Shown piece after piece: positions 15,653-25,186 of a stretch of 64,000 bases of DNA. Positions within the stretch are counted from its first letter, which is position 1; each line of letters opens with the position of its first letter. Made by a program: the position numbers and the translations under genes. The notes beneath the pieces are model-generated. The model was not told the DNA's origin and ran no database searches. It worked only from the letters and a program-made list of their open reading frames with translations. Source of the DNA: an uncultured Christensenellaceae bacterium (lineage in GTDB: Bacteria > Bacillota > Clostridia > Christensenellales > CAG-314); NCBI GenBank assembly GCA_910586905.1, contig CAJUIV010000006.1:12554-76553 (forward strand). The letters are read 5' to 3'.

Positions 15653-16438
15653 TTATTTCCCTGTGTTGGTAGTAATGCTACCGTCTTGCCTCACCGTTAT
15701 AACAACGCCTTTTTGCTGTAAATTGGTTTTGTCGGTATAATAAACGCTGTAAGCGGCTATAATGCGCTTAGTCAAATCGTTTTCCGGAGATATTACACGT
15801 ATCTTGGCACCGGATAACGTATTAATAATCAAATCGCCGTTTTCATAACGGAATACGTCTTCTTTGCTTAAAATAACCGGTAAATCCTCAACTTCCAAAT
15901 TACATTGCCAACTGGCGATTATTGCCTGCAAAACCTGATGCAAACGCGCGTTATTCATCTCTTCCAAAAATTTAAGCGGGCTTCCTAACGAAATCGATTC
16001 GGCATCGCGACGTTCGAAAACGGAAGAAATATCTATACAGTCTTTATTTGACGGTTCTTCAACAACGTACCCGAAAGAATCTACGTAAACCATATTTCCG
16101 CCAACGTCGACTTTTACCGCTGCAACTCGCTCGACAAAATGCACCTCGATTATATTCGGAAAATTTTTAACTACTGCAAACGCATGCCATTTGGTAAATT
16201 TTTGATTTAATTGCGTCAAAAGTTTATCTTTAGACAAAAAGAAAATGCTTCTTCCTTTAGAAAAATCCAAAACGTCTTTCGAAGACGGAGCGTCGTCTGT
16301 CGCGATAGTTTGACCGCCGTCGAATTTATGATAAACTGTGGCAACTTTTTGAACTGAAAAAACCGAAGCCATTATTACGATTACTGCAACAACAACAGCT
16401 ATTATAGATATAAGTATAATTAGTTTCTTGCTTTTCAC
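15653..16438 (-). CDS. ftsQ: Cell division protein FtsQ/DivIB
   Basis: A 261-residue bitopic protein with a short basic cytoplasmic end, one membrane segment (about 6-28, IILISIIAVVVAVIVIMASV) and an extracellular POTRA domain. Conserved POTRA features are the KGRSIFFLSKDKL block and FPNIIEVHFVERVAAVKV. It stabilises the FtsL-FtsB-type complex at the septum. The GTG start at 16438 follows a GAGGT site. It opens the ftsQ-ftsA-ftsZ-asnS unit, which has its own promoter. Confidence 0.88.
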   Translation of the reverse strand: MKSKKLIILISIIAVVVAVIVIMASVFSVQKVATVYHKFDGGQTIATDDAPSSKDVLDFSKGRSIFFLSKDKLLTQLNQKFTKWHAFAVVKNFPNIIEVHFVERVAAVKVDVGGNMVYVDSFGYVVEEPSNKDCIDISSVFERRDAESISLGSPLKFLEEMNNARLHQVLQAIIASWQCNLEVEDLPVILSKEDVFRYENGDLIINTLSGAKIRVISPENDLTKRIIAAYSVYYTDKTNLQQKGVVITVRQDGSITTNTGK

Positions 16439-16497
16439 GTAAACCTCATATCATACGACAAGTATTATAACTCTAATGCGAATATATCAGTTTAAAT

Positions 16498-16526
16498 ATT
16501 ATACAACCATTTATTTTGATAGTCAA
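16498..16526 (-). promoter_or_regulatory. Sigma-A promoter of ftsQ-ftsA-ftsZ-asnS
   Basis: TTGACT (16521-16526) and TATAAT (16498-16503), 17-bp spacer, minus strand; predicted start near 16491. Together with the terminator after murA this makes ftsQAZ-asnS a separate transcription unit. Confidence 0.8.
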
Positions 16527-16573
16527 ACACTTTATGTTATAAGTGAGTAATTTCAAATAATATTTCATTACAT

Positions 16574-16616
16574 AAAAAAACGCGCCGACAACCGAAACTA
16601 TCGGTTAATCGGCACG
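16574..16616 (-). terminator. Terminator after murA
   Basis: On the minus strand CGTGCCGATTAACCGA and TCGGTTGTCGGCGCG-type arms pair (about 14 bp, 16601-16616 with 16581-16595), followed by T7. It lies 17 nt after the murA stop. Confidence 0.85.
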
Positions 16617-16632
16617 CTGCGCAGAATATTAT

Positions 16633-17874
16633 TTATTTTTCATCGATATCAGCGCCTAAATCTTTCAGACAATCCGCTAAACGATAATATCCTCTATCAA
16701 TATGCTGAATACCTTTTATAACGCTTTGACCTTCGGCGTTCAACGCGGCTATAACCAGACCTGCTCCGCCGCGCAAATCTCGCGAACAGACGGTCGCACC
16801 GTTCAAATTTCGCCCTTTTATCACCGCTTTATCGCCTTCAACTACTATATTAGCGCCCATACGGCAAAGTTCTTCGGAATTATGCCTCAAACGGTTTTCG
16901 AAAAGTTTTTCGTAAATTACCGTTTGTCCCCCGTTGGAACATGCCGCTAAAGATAGCGCCAACGACTGCATATCGGTAGGGAAAAACGGGTACGGCGCTG
17001 TAATAATTTTACCGTAATCGTTCGGCTGTCCGCTTGAGGATATCCGTATTGCGTTTTCGAAAACTCTCACTTTAAATCGTGTATGTAATAAATTCAGGAA
17101 AGCGTCCATATGTTTAGGACAACAATTTAAAACGTCTACGTTTCCTCCGGCGGCTGCCGCAGCAGATAAATACGTAGCGGCAACTATTCTATCGGGAATA
17201 ATATCGAATTCGACTCCTCGCAATTTTTCAACGCCTACTATTTGCAAATCGGGCGTTCCGACACCGTTAATTTTCGCACCCATTTTAACAAGCATTTCTT
17301 CTAAAGCAACGACCTCTGGTTCGGTAGCACAGTTATATAAAAAACTTTCTCCTTTTGCCATTACGCAGGCGCAAACCAGATTTTCGGTAGCGCCCACACT
17401 GGCAAACCGCAGTTTATAAGAAGCCCCTTTAGGTTTCCCATTACAGCGCACAACGTCTGTGCAGGACACTTCTACGCCTAAAGATTCCAAACCCTGTAAA
17501 TGTATGTCCATCGGTCGGGCTCCTATTGCGCACCCGCCCGGAAGCGGCAATTCAATCTCGTTATATTTCGCCACTGCGCCGCCCAGTATCAATGCCGAGC
17601 CTCTGAGAAGCGACGCGATATTTTTCGGAATCCGAGTGGTCGTCAAACCTCCGCTAATTCTTACAACGCTACCGCTACGTAAGACAGTTTTTCCTATCGA
17701 CTTCAACAACAAAATCATATTGTCAACGTCTACAATCGAAGGACAGTTCCTTAGTATGATTTCGTCGTCGGTAAGTACAGACGCGCCGAGCAATGCAAGC
17801 GCACAATTTTTGGCTCCGTAAACCGAAATTTCGCCGTTTAACCTTTTACCGCCGTTTACTATGTAATCCACCAT
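16633..17874 (-). CDS. murA: UDP-N-acetylglucosamine 1-carboxyvinyltransferase
   Basis: MurA transfers enolpyruvate from PEP to UDP-GlcNAc, the first committed step of peptidoglycan synthesis and the fosfomycin target. The 413-residue product keeps E. coli numbering at the active site: K22 in GAKN, R91 in LRGS, and C115 in LPGGCAIGARP. The cysteine at 115 predicts fosfomycin sensitivity of this copy. Its first 16 nt overlap the end of ftsW. It occupies the slot where murG is often found in other dcw clusters. Confidence 0.96.
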   Translation of the reverse strand: MVDYIVNGGKRLNGEISVYGAKNCALALLGASVLTDDEIILRNCPSIVDVDNMILLLKSIGKTVLRSGSVVRISGGLTTTRIPKNIASLLRGSALILGGAVAKYNEIELPLPGGCAIGARPMDIHLQGLESLGVEVSCTDVVRCNGKPKGASYKLRFASVGATENLVCACVMAKGESFLYNCATEPEVVALEEMLVKMGAKINGVGTPDLQIVGVEKLRGVEFDIIPDRIVAATYLSAAAAAGGNVDVLNCCPKHMDAFLNLLHTRFKVRVFENAIRISSSGQPNDYGKIITAPYPFFPTDMQSLALSLAACSNGGQTVIYEKLFENRLRHNSEELCRMGANIVVEGDKAVIKGRNLNGATVCSRDLRGGAGLVIAALNAEGQSVIKGIQHIDRGYYRLADCLKDLGADIDEK

Positions 17875-18974
17875 TTAACTCCTAAATTATTTTGATAAAC
17901 GTTTGCAGATAAATTCAGCAAAACGCCCATAGCCGTTAAAAAAACAACCAGCGAAGTTCCGCCGTAACTTATAAAGGGTAACGGCAAACCGGTAGGAGGA
18001 ATACTCCCCGTTACTACTGCAAAGTTGAGCAACGATTGAACTGCGACAACTGCCGATATACCGCCCGCCAAATAACACGAAAACTTATCTTGACTGTTAA
18101 CGGCAATTCTTACGCCCCTCAAAATCACTATAAGATAAAGCACGAATATAAATAAACAGCCGAACAATCCGGTTTCTTCTCCTATTACCGAAAAAACAAA
18201 GTCGCTTTCGGCAAACGGTAAAAAACGGTATTTTTGTCTGCTATTGAAAAGTCCGACTCCGAACCAACCTCCGCCGCCTAAAGCGTACAGGGACTGTATC
18301 AGCTGATAGCCTTCGTCTTTAGGCGACGCCCAAGGGTCTAAAAAAGCAAGCAATCTTTGAAGCCGATACGGTTCAAGAAAAATCAATACGGGAACGGCCA
18401 GAGCAATGGGAATTAGCATAAGCAAAAAATATTTCCATTTCATACCGCCTAAATACAACATTATAATCATTAGCATAGCCATACACATCGTTATCGACAT
18501 ATTCGGTTCTGCAATAATCAAGCCGCAAAATACGATTCCAATACCTATCGGCAGCAAACAGTACCGTAGTTTTGCCGTATCGGTTTTAGACATATAAACG
18601 GCGCAAAACAAAACGTACGCGAATTTGGCGATTTCGGAAGGCTGCATCGAAAAACTGCCGAAACCTATCCATCTTTTCGCTCCGTAGTTTTCGATACTTA
18701 TACCCGGTACGAAAACCAATACAAGCAAAACGACCGAAACCGCTACGCCCGCAATCCAAAGTTTCTTAATAAAATCGATACTTATTCTTGTTACAAGAAG
18801 CATAACGACAATACCGATAATCGCTCCGATTAGCTGCTTGAACAAAAAGAAGTATTTATTTCCGTATGTAAGCTCGGCGGAATACATACTGGCGCTGTAT
18901 ACGAAGACCAAACCCAATACGACCAAAACCAGTACGGCGCTCAGCAATACGCAGTCAATTCGTTTTTTTATCAC
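17859..18974 (-). CDS. ftsW: SEDS-family glycosyltransferase FtsW
   Basis: Polytopic protein of 371 residues with about ten membrane segments. SEDS hallmarks: YSASMYSAEL in the first loop, RLLAFLDPW and GYQLIQSLYALGGGGWFG, the catalytic-aspartate region PFAESDFVFSVIGEE, and the C-terminal PPTGLPLPFISYGGTSLV. FtsW polymerises lipid II at the septum together with its class B PBP partner. SpoVE and RodA share the fold; FtsW is chosen because of its place between murD and murA in the dcw cluster. Start overlaps murD by 20 nt. Confidence 0.93.
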   Translation of the reverse strand: MIKKRIDCVLLSAVLVLVVLGLVFVYSASMYSAELTYGNKYFFLFKQLIGAIIGIVVMLLVTRISIDFIKKLWIAGVAVSVVLLVLVFVPGISIENYGAKRWIGFGSFSMQPSEIAKFAYVLFCAVYMSKTDTAKLRYCLLPIGIGIVFCGLIIAEPNMSITMCMAMLMIIMLYLGGMKWKYFLLMLIPIALAVPVLIFLEPYRLQRLLAFLDPWASPKDEGYQLIQSLYALGGGGWFGVGLFNSRQKYRFLPFAESDFVFSVIGEETGLFGCLFIFVLYLIVILRGVRIAVNSQDKFSCYLAGGISAVVAVQSLLNFAVVTGSIPPTGLPLPFISYGGTSLVVFLTAMGVLLNLSANVYQNNLGVKWWIT

Positions 18975-20268
18975 TATGTAATTCCTCTACGATTCTTTGA
19001 AAATACTTTCCTCTTTGCGCGTAGTTTTCGAAAGCGTCAAAACTAGCGCAAGCGTTGGACATAAGAACAACGCCGCCGATTTTTTTAATACTATCGTAAC
19101 AATATCTGACAGCTTGAGCTATATCTTGAAACACCTCGGCGTTAACGCCGAATTTATTTGCACAAGCGACGATTGCATTTGACGTTTCTCCCACGACCGC
19201 AACGTATTTTATATTAGCTTGAGTACGTATATAAGAAAAAATTCCGTCAAATTTTTCTCCTTTATCAGAGCCGCCTATTATAAGAGCCAAATCGTCTTTA
19301 TAATTCTTAAGAGCGCTAAGCGTAGCGTGCGCGTTGGTAGCTTTACTGTCGTCTATAAAAGTTACGTTGTCGTATTGCGCTACGAACTGCATTCTGTGCG
19401 GTAAAAATTTATAATCTTTTAAAGAATCAACGCACGCTTCCAAAGGAACTTTCAACACACAGCACGCCAGCAGCGCCGCAAGAGCATTAGACAAATTGTG
19501 CGCGGCAAATGAGTTTAAAAATTCCGCCCGTGCTTTTACGGATTTTCCGCATATATTTACAACGACTTCATTGTTCTCGAAATAACAATCAGCTTTTCGG
19601 TTGACGCAAGAATAATATAATTTTTTTGCATTACACAATTGAGAAATATCGCGCGCGTTGTCGTCGTCGAAATTAAAGATAGCGTAGGAATCTTTCGATT
19701 GCCCCGTAAAGTTTTTGGTTTTAGCTAATACGTAGTTCTCAAAAGAACCGTGATAATTTAAATGGTCTTGCGCTATGTTAGTTAAAACGCTTATGTACGG
19801 AGAAAACTTTTCGCAATCCGCAAGCTGAAAACTTGAACTTTCAAGAACAACAACTTCGTCGTTTTTCGTATCTAATATCTGAGACGAAAACGGTACTCCG
19901 CCGTTACCAAGCAGTCTGGTTTTAAAATCGAGAGAACTTAATATATGAAATATCATTTCACAAGTTGTGGTTTTACCGTTCGTACCTGTAACCGATATAC
20001 ATTTACTTTTACATAAAGGAAAACAGTATTCCAGTTCTCCAACCAGACTAGCTCCTGCTTTTCGGGCTTCCTCAACGCCTTTAGAATACGGATAAACTCC
20101 GGGACTTAAAATAACCAAACTGTTATCGTTAAATTCCATTTTACAATCAAATCCGTTGTCATCATCGTAAAAAACAGCGGATTTACCCATTTCGTCAAGC
20201 ATTTTTTTTAAACTTTGACCCGTTTTTCCTCGTCCGTATATTATTATGTCTGACATATTATTCTCCAA
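18955..20268 (-). CDS. murD: UDP-MurNAc-L-alanine--D-glutamate ligase
   Basis: Cytoplasmic Mur ligase adding D-Glu to UDP-MurNAc-L-Ala. The 437-residue product has an N-terminal Rossmann-like domain (IIIYGRGKTGQS), the ATP site VTGTNGKTTT, NIAQDHLNYHGSFENY, and in the C-domain RMQFVAQYDNVTFIDDSKATN and LIIGGSDKGEKF. It overlaps mraY at its start (11 nt) and ftsW at its end (20 nt), indicating tight coupling. Confidence 0.95.
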   Translation of the reverse strand: MENNMSDIIIYGRGKTGQSLKKMLDEMGKSAVFYDDDNGFDCKMEFNDNSLVILSPGVYPYSKGVEEARKAGASLVGELEYCFPLCKSKCISVTGTNGKTTTCEMIFHILSSLDFKTRLLGNGGVPFSSQILDTKNDEVVVLESSSFQLADCEKFSPYISVLTNIAQDHLNYHGSFENYVLAKTKNFTGQSKDSYAIFNFDDDNARDISQLCNAKKLYYSCVNRKADCYFENNEVVVNICGKSVKARAEFLNSFAAHNLSNALAALLACCVLKVPLEACVDSLKDYKFLPHRMQFVAQYDNVTFIDDSKATNAHATLSALKNYKDDLALIIGGSDKGEKFDGIFSYIRTQANIKYVAVVGETSNAIVACANKFGVNAEVFQDIAQAVRYCYDSIKKIGGVVLMSNACASFDAFENYAQRGKYFQRIVEELHSDKKTN

Positions 20269-21253
20269 AACACAGCATAATCAGTGTAATACATATTGTA
20301 ACAGTACAATACAAGACGCAAATTCTCGTTTCACTCCATTTCTTTTTTTGTAAATGATGATGGAACGGGGCCATCAAAAATATACGTTTTCCTTTTGTTA
20401 TTTTGAAATATACCACTTGCAAAATAACCGACACGCACGAAACGACGAACATTAAACCGAGTATGGGAATAAACAAACTCATACGCGTGAAAATCGCGCT
20501 GCAAGCCACCAATGCGCCCAAGGCGAGCGAACCGGTATCACCCATAAATACTTTCGCATCGTTGCAGTTAAACAGCAGAAACGCCGATAAAGCGCCGCAC
20601 GCAATATAACAAAGCGTTATAATATCCTTCGTTTGAGTATAAGCATACGTATCGCCCACGCTTTCGAGTAAAATCAATTCTCGGTTTAAAAGAGCAATCA
20701 TACCCGCCAAAAAGCATATTGTAGTCCCCGTTGCCAATCCGTCTATACCGTCCGTCAAATTTACCCCGTTAGTACACGCCAAATAAATAAAAACGATAAA
20801 AGGAACAATCCAAAAACCCATCTTTATTTGTTTATCGGTAAAAGGTATTCTTATTTTATCCCCTATCGCCACGTCGCCGTAAACGTAAAAAGCCACTAAA
20901 ATAGCTATGGCTAATTGAATTATAATTTTTTGATACGCGCGCAATCCCATATTTCTTTTGTAATGAATTTTTATGAAATCGTCCAAAAAGCCCACGACTC
21001 CATAGGCTACGAATACCGCGATCACTACGGCGGTAGGTCTATTTGACCAATCGCAAAAAATAGCGGAAACGCAAGCGATAGCCAATATGAACGCAATACC
21101 TCCCATAGTAGGAGTTCCTTGCTTTCCGCTATGCTCTGTAACGTATTGTAGAATTTCCTGTTTAGCTTTAACTTTTTTTAAAAGCGGCAACAGTAAGCCG
21201 CACAATAATAAACTTAAAGCAAACGCAGCTAAAAACGATAAAGGTCTGTTCAT
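20258..21253 (-). CDS. mraY: Phospho-N-acetylmuramoyl-pentapeptide transferase
   Basis: Integral membrane enzyme of 331 residues making lipid I from UDP-MurNAc-pentapeptide and undecaprenyl phosphate. Active-site motifs are GFLDDFIKI, NLTDGIDGLATG, and FMGDTGSLALGAL, with MAPFHHHLQKKKWSE near the C-terminus (the HHH motif). About ten membrane segments. It directly follows murE here; murF, which normally supplies its substrate and usually precedes it, is absent. Confidence 0.97.
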   Translation of the reverse strand: MNRPLSFLAAFALSLLLCGLLLPLLKKVKAKQEILQYVTEHSGKQGTPTMGGIAFILAIACVSAIFCDWSNRPTAVVIAVFVAYGVVGFLDDFIKIHYKRNMGLRAYQKIIIQLAIAILVAFYVYGDVAIGDKIRIPFTDKQIKMGFWIVPFIVFIYLACTNGVNLTDGIDGLATGTTICFLAGMIALLNRELILLESVGDTYAYTQTKDIITLCYIACGALSAFLLFNCNDAKVFMGDTGSLALGALVACSAIFTRMSLFIPILGLMFVVSCVSVILQVVYFKITKGKRIFLMAPFHHHLQKKKWSETRICVLYCTVTICITLIMLCFGE

Positions 21254-21278
21254 ATTTTCCTCTGCTTGTCTTTATGTA

Positions 21279-22706
21279 CTATTCGATACGCAACAAATTC
21301 CTCACTACGTCCACGTCTGAATACGGAAACTTTTTCCCCTTTATTTCTTGATACTCTTCCGCGCCTTTGCCTAAAATAGCCACCGTATCGACGGCTGTTG
21401 CGATAGACAATGCAAATTCGGTTGCCTGACTGCGGTTTAGCACCACTTTGTACTTACACGTCAAGCGTTCCGCCACGTCTTTTGCGATGAGTTTGGGGTC
21501 TTCGTACCGAGGATTGTCGTTAGTAAGAACCGCGAAGTCGGCATATTCCGAGACCTGTTCGGCTATCAACGGTCGTTTGAATTTATCTCGGTTGCCTCCG
21601 CAGCCGAATACGACTATAAGGCGTCCCTTCGTCGTACTTTTTAAAAACGAAAGAATGTTGTGAATACCGTCGGGAGTATGAGCGAAATCTATTACTACCC
21701 GGGCGCCGTCGCTGCGAATAATCGTTTCGTTTCTTCCGTTAACGACGTTTACTTCCTTGACGGCGTTTACCGACGTATCGACGTCAACGCCCAAAACCGT
21801 AGCGCACGTTATCGCTGCCAAACTGTTGTAAACGTTAAATCGTCCCGCTAGCCGAGACGTTACTTTTGCAGTTTGGTTCCCGAAATTTACAACGTACTCC
21901 GAGCCGTCTTTTTCAAGAAGCAAGTCCTGCGCGGTTATATCTGCGTCGTTATTTATCGCGTACGTTGCCGAAGGCAGTATTTTCAAAATTTCTCTACCCA
22001 ATTCGTCGTCGGCATTAACCACGGCGTTTTTAACGTATTTGTCCGTAAAATAGCTTTTTTTAACCCTGGCATAATTTTGCATGGTTTTAAAAAAATCCAA
22101 ATGGTCTTGAGAAAAATTTGTAAAAATAGCCACTTCGGCGCAAATACCTTGCATCTTTTTTAATTCTATGGCATGGGCCGACACTTCCATTATAACTACG
22201 TCTACCTTATTCAAATACATTTGCCGAAACCAATAATGCAATTCGATTGGGTCTGGAGTTGTCAATCCGCTATAATGCTTTTGACCGTTAAAGAATATGC
22301 CGTTTGTGCCAATAACCGCAGTGTTATATCCCGCTTTAGATAAAATCGCTTCCAAAATATACGAGGTTGAAGTTTTTCCGTTAGTGCCTACTATAGAAAT
22401 TATTTTTAATTTATCTACGCAATTATCGTAAAAATTTTTAGCGACCAAACTCATTACGGCGCGAGCATCCTCCACGATTATTTGCAACGCCTGAGTATCT
22501 AACTGGCGTTCGCATACTATCGCAGACGCTCCATCGCCGATTACTTTACGGAAAAAATCATGACCGTCGCGTTTTTGTCCTTTTAAACAAAAAAACACAC
22601 TGCCTTGTTTAACAGTAGACGTATCGCAAGAAAGCGAAGTTATCTGAGGATTTCCCACTCCTACAATCTGACAGCACACACCGTTTAACAACTGCTGAAG
22701 ATACAT
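21279..22706 (-). CDS. murE: UDP-MurNAc-tripeptide synthetase, DAP type
   Basis: MurE adds the third amino acid of the stem peptide. The 475-residue product has the ATP motif SIVGTNGKTSTSYILE, GLTTPDPIELH, and FTNFSQDHLDF. The substrate signature is DNPRYEDP; DNPR is the motif of meso-diaminopimelate-adding enzymes, so the peptidoglycan is probably of the DAP type. The ATG at 22706 lies 8 nt after GGAG and is preferred to an upstream in-frame start ten codons earlier. A terminator-like hairpin precedes it. Confidence 0.95.
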   Translation of the reverse strand: MYLQQLLNGVCCQIVGVGNPQITSLSCDTSTVKQGSVFFCLKGQKRDGHDFFRKVIGDGASAIVCERQLDTQALQIIVEDARAVMSLVAKNFYDNCVDKLKIISIVGTNGKTSTSYILEAILSKAGYNTAVIGTNGIFFNGQKHYSGLTTPDPIELHYWFRQMYLNKVDVVIMEVSAHAIELKKMQGICAEVAIFTNFSQDHLDFFKTMQNYARVKKSYFTDKYVKNAVVNADDELGREILKILPSATYAINNDADITAQDLLLEKDGSEYVVNFGNQTAKVTSRLAGRFNVYNSLAAITCATVLGVDVDTSVNAVKEVNVVNGRNETIIRSDGARVVIDFAHTPDGIHNILSFLKSTTKGRLIVVFGCGGNRDKFKRPLIAEQVSEYADFAVLTNDNPRYEDPKLIAKDVAERLTCKYKVVLNRSQATEFALSIATAVDTVAILGKGAEEYQEIKGKKFPYSDVDVVRNLLRIE

Positions 22707-22720
22707 TAGATTTTCTCCAT

Positions 22721-22756
22721 AATAAAAATAATCCATACGGTTAAACCGTATAGATT
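22721..22756 (-). terminator. Hairpin between the pbp gene and murE
   Basis: On the minus strand AATCTATACGGTT and AACCGTATGGATT pair (12 of 13 positions) around a single base and are followed by TTTTTATT, ending just before the murE ribosome binding site. It could attenuate transcription into the mur genes. Confidence 0.7.
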
Positions 22757-22801
22757 ATTGTATTTTAACAAGACCTCAAATATGATTACGGTTAGGACAA
22801 A

Positions 22802-24538
22802 CTATTCCAACGGAGAAATATTTTTATAATTGATTATTTCCTGAAAAACAAGCGCGGCGTACGGCGCGGCAACTATCGAGCCGTAGCTTTGCCCCTCCGG
22901 TTCGTCTACAATCATTAACGCCAAATACTTTGGACTGCTGGCAGGAAAAAATCCGATAAACGACGAAACGTATTTACCCGTTGCCAACGCGCCGTCGACA
23001 AACTTCTGCGCGGTACCCGTTTTACCCCCAACCTGGTAGCCTTCTATTTTCGCGTTTTTTCCTCCGCCTTCGTCTACAACTCGCTTTAACATAGACGCGA
23101 TTTGCGCGCTTGTTTCTGCACTGACGGTACGGTTAACGACAGTAGGCGAAAAACGCTTAACTACCTTTCCCGTCGTAGGGTCGGAAATCTCCTTTACTAA
23201 GTACGGTTGCATAAGCAATCCACCGTTTACCGCGGACGCCGTCGCCATACACAACTGCAAAGCAGTAACGGCTATGGTTTGCCCGAACCCTATACGCGCC
23301 AAATCCCCGTTCGTTACAGAAGTTTTAGGTACTAAAATACCCGCCTGTTCGCCGCTGAAATCGATTCCTGTTACGCTTCCGTATCCGAACTTATCCAAGT
23401 ATTCGTACATCGTAGACTTACCCAACGACAGCGCTATATCGGTAAATATAGGATTACAGCTGTTATTAAGCGCATCGGATAAATTTTGATTAGAATGCTT
23501 ACCGTTTGCGTGTTTAGTCCAGCAGCTGATTTTGGAACCGTCTATTATACGAATGCCGGAAGAATTTCCGAATATGTGTTCGGCGGAAAAAGCTTTCGGA
23601 TTCCCGCGCCTGTATTCCTCCAAACACGCCGCTGCGGTTAAAACTTTAAAAGTCGACCCGGGCTCGTAAACGTCCGTAAGCAATGTGTTTTTGGAGTATT
23701 TCATTAAATATTCCAAATTATCTCTCGGCAAGTTGTTTAGGTCCACGCTCGGTTTTGAAGCCATTGCAAGTATTTCGCCCGTCGTTACGTCCAATACTAT
23801 GCATCGAGCCGCCTGCGGTTTTTGCTGATACATTGCCAGTTGCAGCACATTTTCAACTATGGTTTGTATTACTGCATCTATCGTAAGAGTAACGGTCAAT
23901 CCGTTGATAGCAGGCACGTACGACATCGAACCGTCGGCAAGTTCACTGCCGACTAAATCCGTTTCCGTTAGCAATTCGCCGTTTATTCCTTGTAAGTATT
24001 TATCATAATAAGCTTCCAAACCCGTTTGTCCCACCCCGTCGTAAGAAACGAATCCTAGGACCTGTGATAAAAAATCACCGTATACGTAACTGCGCAGACC
24101 TTCGGCAGCCAAATAAACGCCGTGTAAATTACGGGAGCGAATTTCACTAGCTTGCGCGGAATCGATTTGCCTCTTAATCGTTACTTCCGAAACTCCTTTT
24201 TTTGTAAGTTTTTCAAGCAACTTCGCATAATCCATATCTAAAATTTCCGCCAGCGCTTTTGCGCAAGATTCGGCATCAACTACGCTCTTAGGTCGAGCGT
24301 ACACTCCGTAACCGGTTTCCGTAGTAGCAATCAAGTTGCCGTTAGTATCGGTTATATCTCCGCGGTATGCTTTTATCGGCAAATCTCTTTGCCATTGATT
24401 TCCCGCTTTGGCTTGAAGTTCCTTTCCCCAAATTACTTGTATATACGCCAAACGCAAAAATATTACCAAAAACAAAAAAATTGCCGCCACAATAAGTGTC
24501 AGCAATCTTTTTTTAGAAGTATAATAATCGTGTTGCAA
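22802..24538 (-). CDS. Class B penicillin-binding protein, FtsI/PBP2B type
   Basis: Septal peptidoglycan transpeptidase. The 578-residue product has one N-terminal membrane anchor (about 11-36), a dimerisation/pedestal domain, and the transpeptidase domain with S295-T-F-K298 in EPGSTFKVL, S360-C-N362, and K506-T-G-T509. There are no C-terminal PASTA repeats, which distinguishes it from many SpoVD and PBP2B proteins and fits FtsI. A TTG start is used, one base after the upstream stop codon. It sits between the FtsL-like gene and murE. Confidence 0.93.
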   Translation of the reverse strand: MQHDYYTSKKRLLTLIVAAIFLFLVIFLRLAYIQVIWGKELQAKAGNQWQRDLPIKAYRGDITDTNGNLIATTETGYGVYARPKSVVDAESCAKALAEILDMDYAKLLEKLTKKGVSEVTIKRQIDSAQASEIRSRNLHGVYLAAEGLRSYVYGDFLSQVLGFVSYDGVGQTGLEAYYDKYLQGINGELLTETDLVGSELADGSMSYVPAINGLTVTLTIDAVIQTIVENVLQLAMYQQKPQAARCIVLDVTTGEILAMASKPSVDLNNLPRDNLEYLMKYSKNTLLTDVYEPGSTFKVLTAAACLEEYRRGNPKAFSAEHIFGNSSGIRIIDGSKISCWTKHANGKHSNQNLSDALNNSCNPIFTDIALSLGKSTMYEYLDKFGYGSVTGIDFSGEQAGILVPKTSVTNGDLARIGFGQTIAVTALQLCMATASAVNGGLLMQPYLVKEISDPTTGKVVKRFSPTVVNRTVSAETSAQIASMLKRVVDEGGGKNAKIEGYQVGGKTGTAQKFVDGALATGKYVSSFIGFFPASSPKYLALMIVDEPEGQSYGSIVAAPYAALVFQEIINYKNISPLE

Positions 24539-24539
24539 C

Positions 24540-25163
24540 TTAGCCCCCGAACGCTCCGCTTAACCAATCGCACAATGAATCGAACCAATTTGTTTGAACG
24601 TTGAAATTTTGCGCGGGTCTTGTTTCTATCTCGGTGTACGTTTGCGTGTTGGATTTCGAAGCGTCGATATAACCCAACTGAGCAGCTTTTTCCGCTAATG
24701 CCGCGTAATCTTCGGCTTGTAGTTGTTCTGCCAAATTAGCTACGTTAGTAGAAATTTCCGTATATTCTGAATTCAAAGCGGACGTAGCGACAAAAGAGCC
24801 GCTGACCGAAACGGAACATAACGTAACAGCTAAAATCAATGCCAACACTACCATTGTGTACCCTACAATCATAACTTTAGCTTTCGCGCTCAGCTTTGAT
24901 GAGGAAGTTTTCGTTTGCTCGGCGTATTGACGGTTGTAACTCATATTTAATGTTTGAACCGAGGGCATTACGTCAGACGATACGGAAGATACGTCCATTT
25001 CGTCTATTGCACTCAGAGAACCGAGCTTTTCTTGAATACTCGACAAAGAAAATTCTTGATTTTCTTGATTAAAACGGTCGGCAGAATAGGATGTTTTAAC
25101 GTCAGAATAAACATCCGTTTGAATATCCGTATTAGTATAATTAGAACTATTAGTCCATTGCAT
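24540..25163 (-). CDS. FtsL-position bitopic protein with long cytoplasmic N-terminus
   Basis: A protein of about 207 residues: a polar Ser/Asn/Thr/Gln-rich N-terminus of about 90 residues, one membrane segment (near 96-118, VMIVGYTMVVLALILAVTLC), a helical and possibly coiled-coil stretch (about 130-160, EISTNVANLAEQLQAED) and a short tail. FtsL is normally about 100-120 residues with a short cytoplasmic end; the topology and place between rsmH and the pbp gene fit FtsL, but the long N-terminus is unusual. The ATG at 25163 is chosen; the start is uncertain because AAAGG sits close to an upstream GTG. Confidence 0.6.
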   Translation of the reverse strand: MQWTNSSNYTNTDIQTDVYSDVKTSYSADRFNQENQEFSLSSIQEKLGSLSAIDEMDVSSVSSDVMPSVQTLNMSYNRQYAEQTKTSSSKLSAKAKVMIVGYTMVVLALILAVTLCSVSVSGSFVATSALNSEYTEISTNVANLAEQLQAEDYAALAEKAAQLGYIDASKSNTQTYTEIETRPAQNFNVQTNWFDSLCDWLSGAFGG

Positions 25164-25186
25164 TATATTCACCGCCTTTATTTTTA

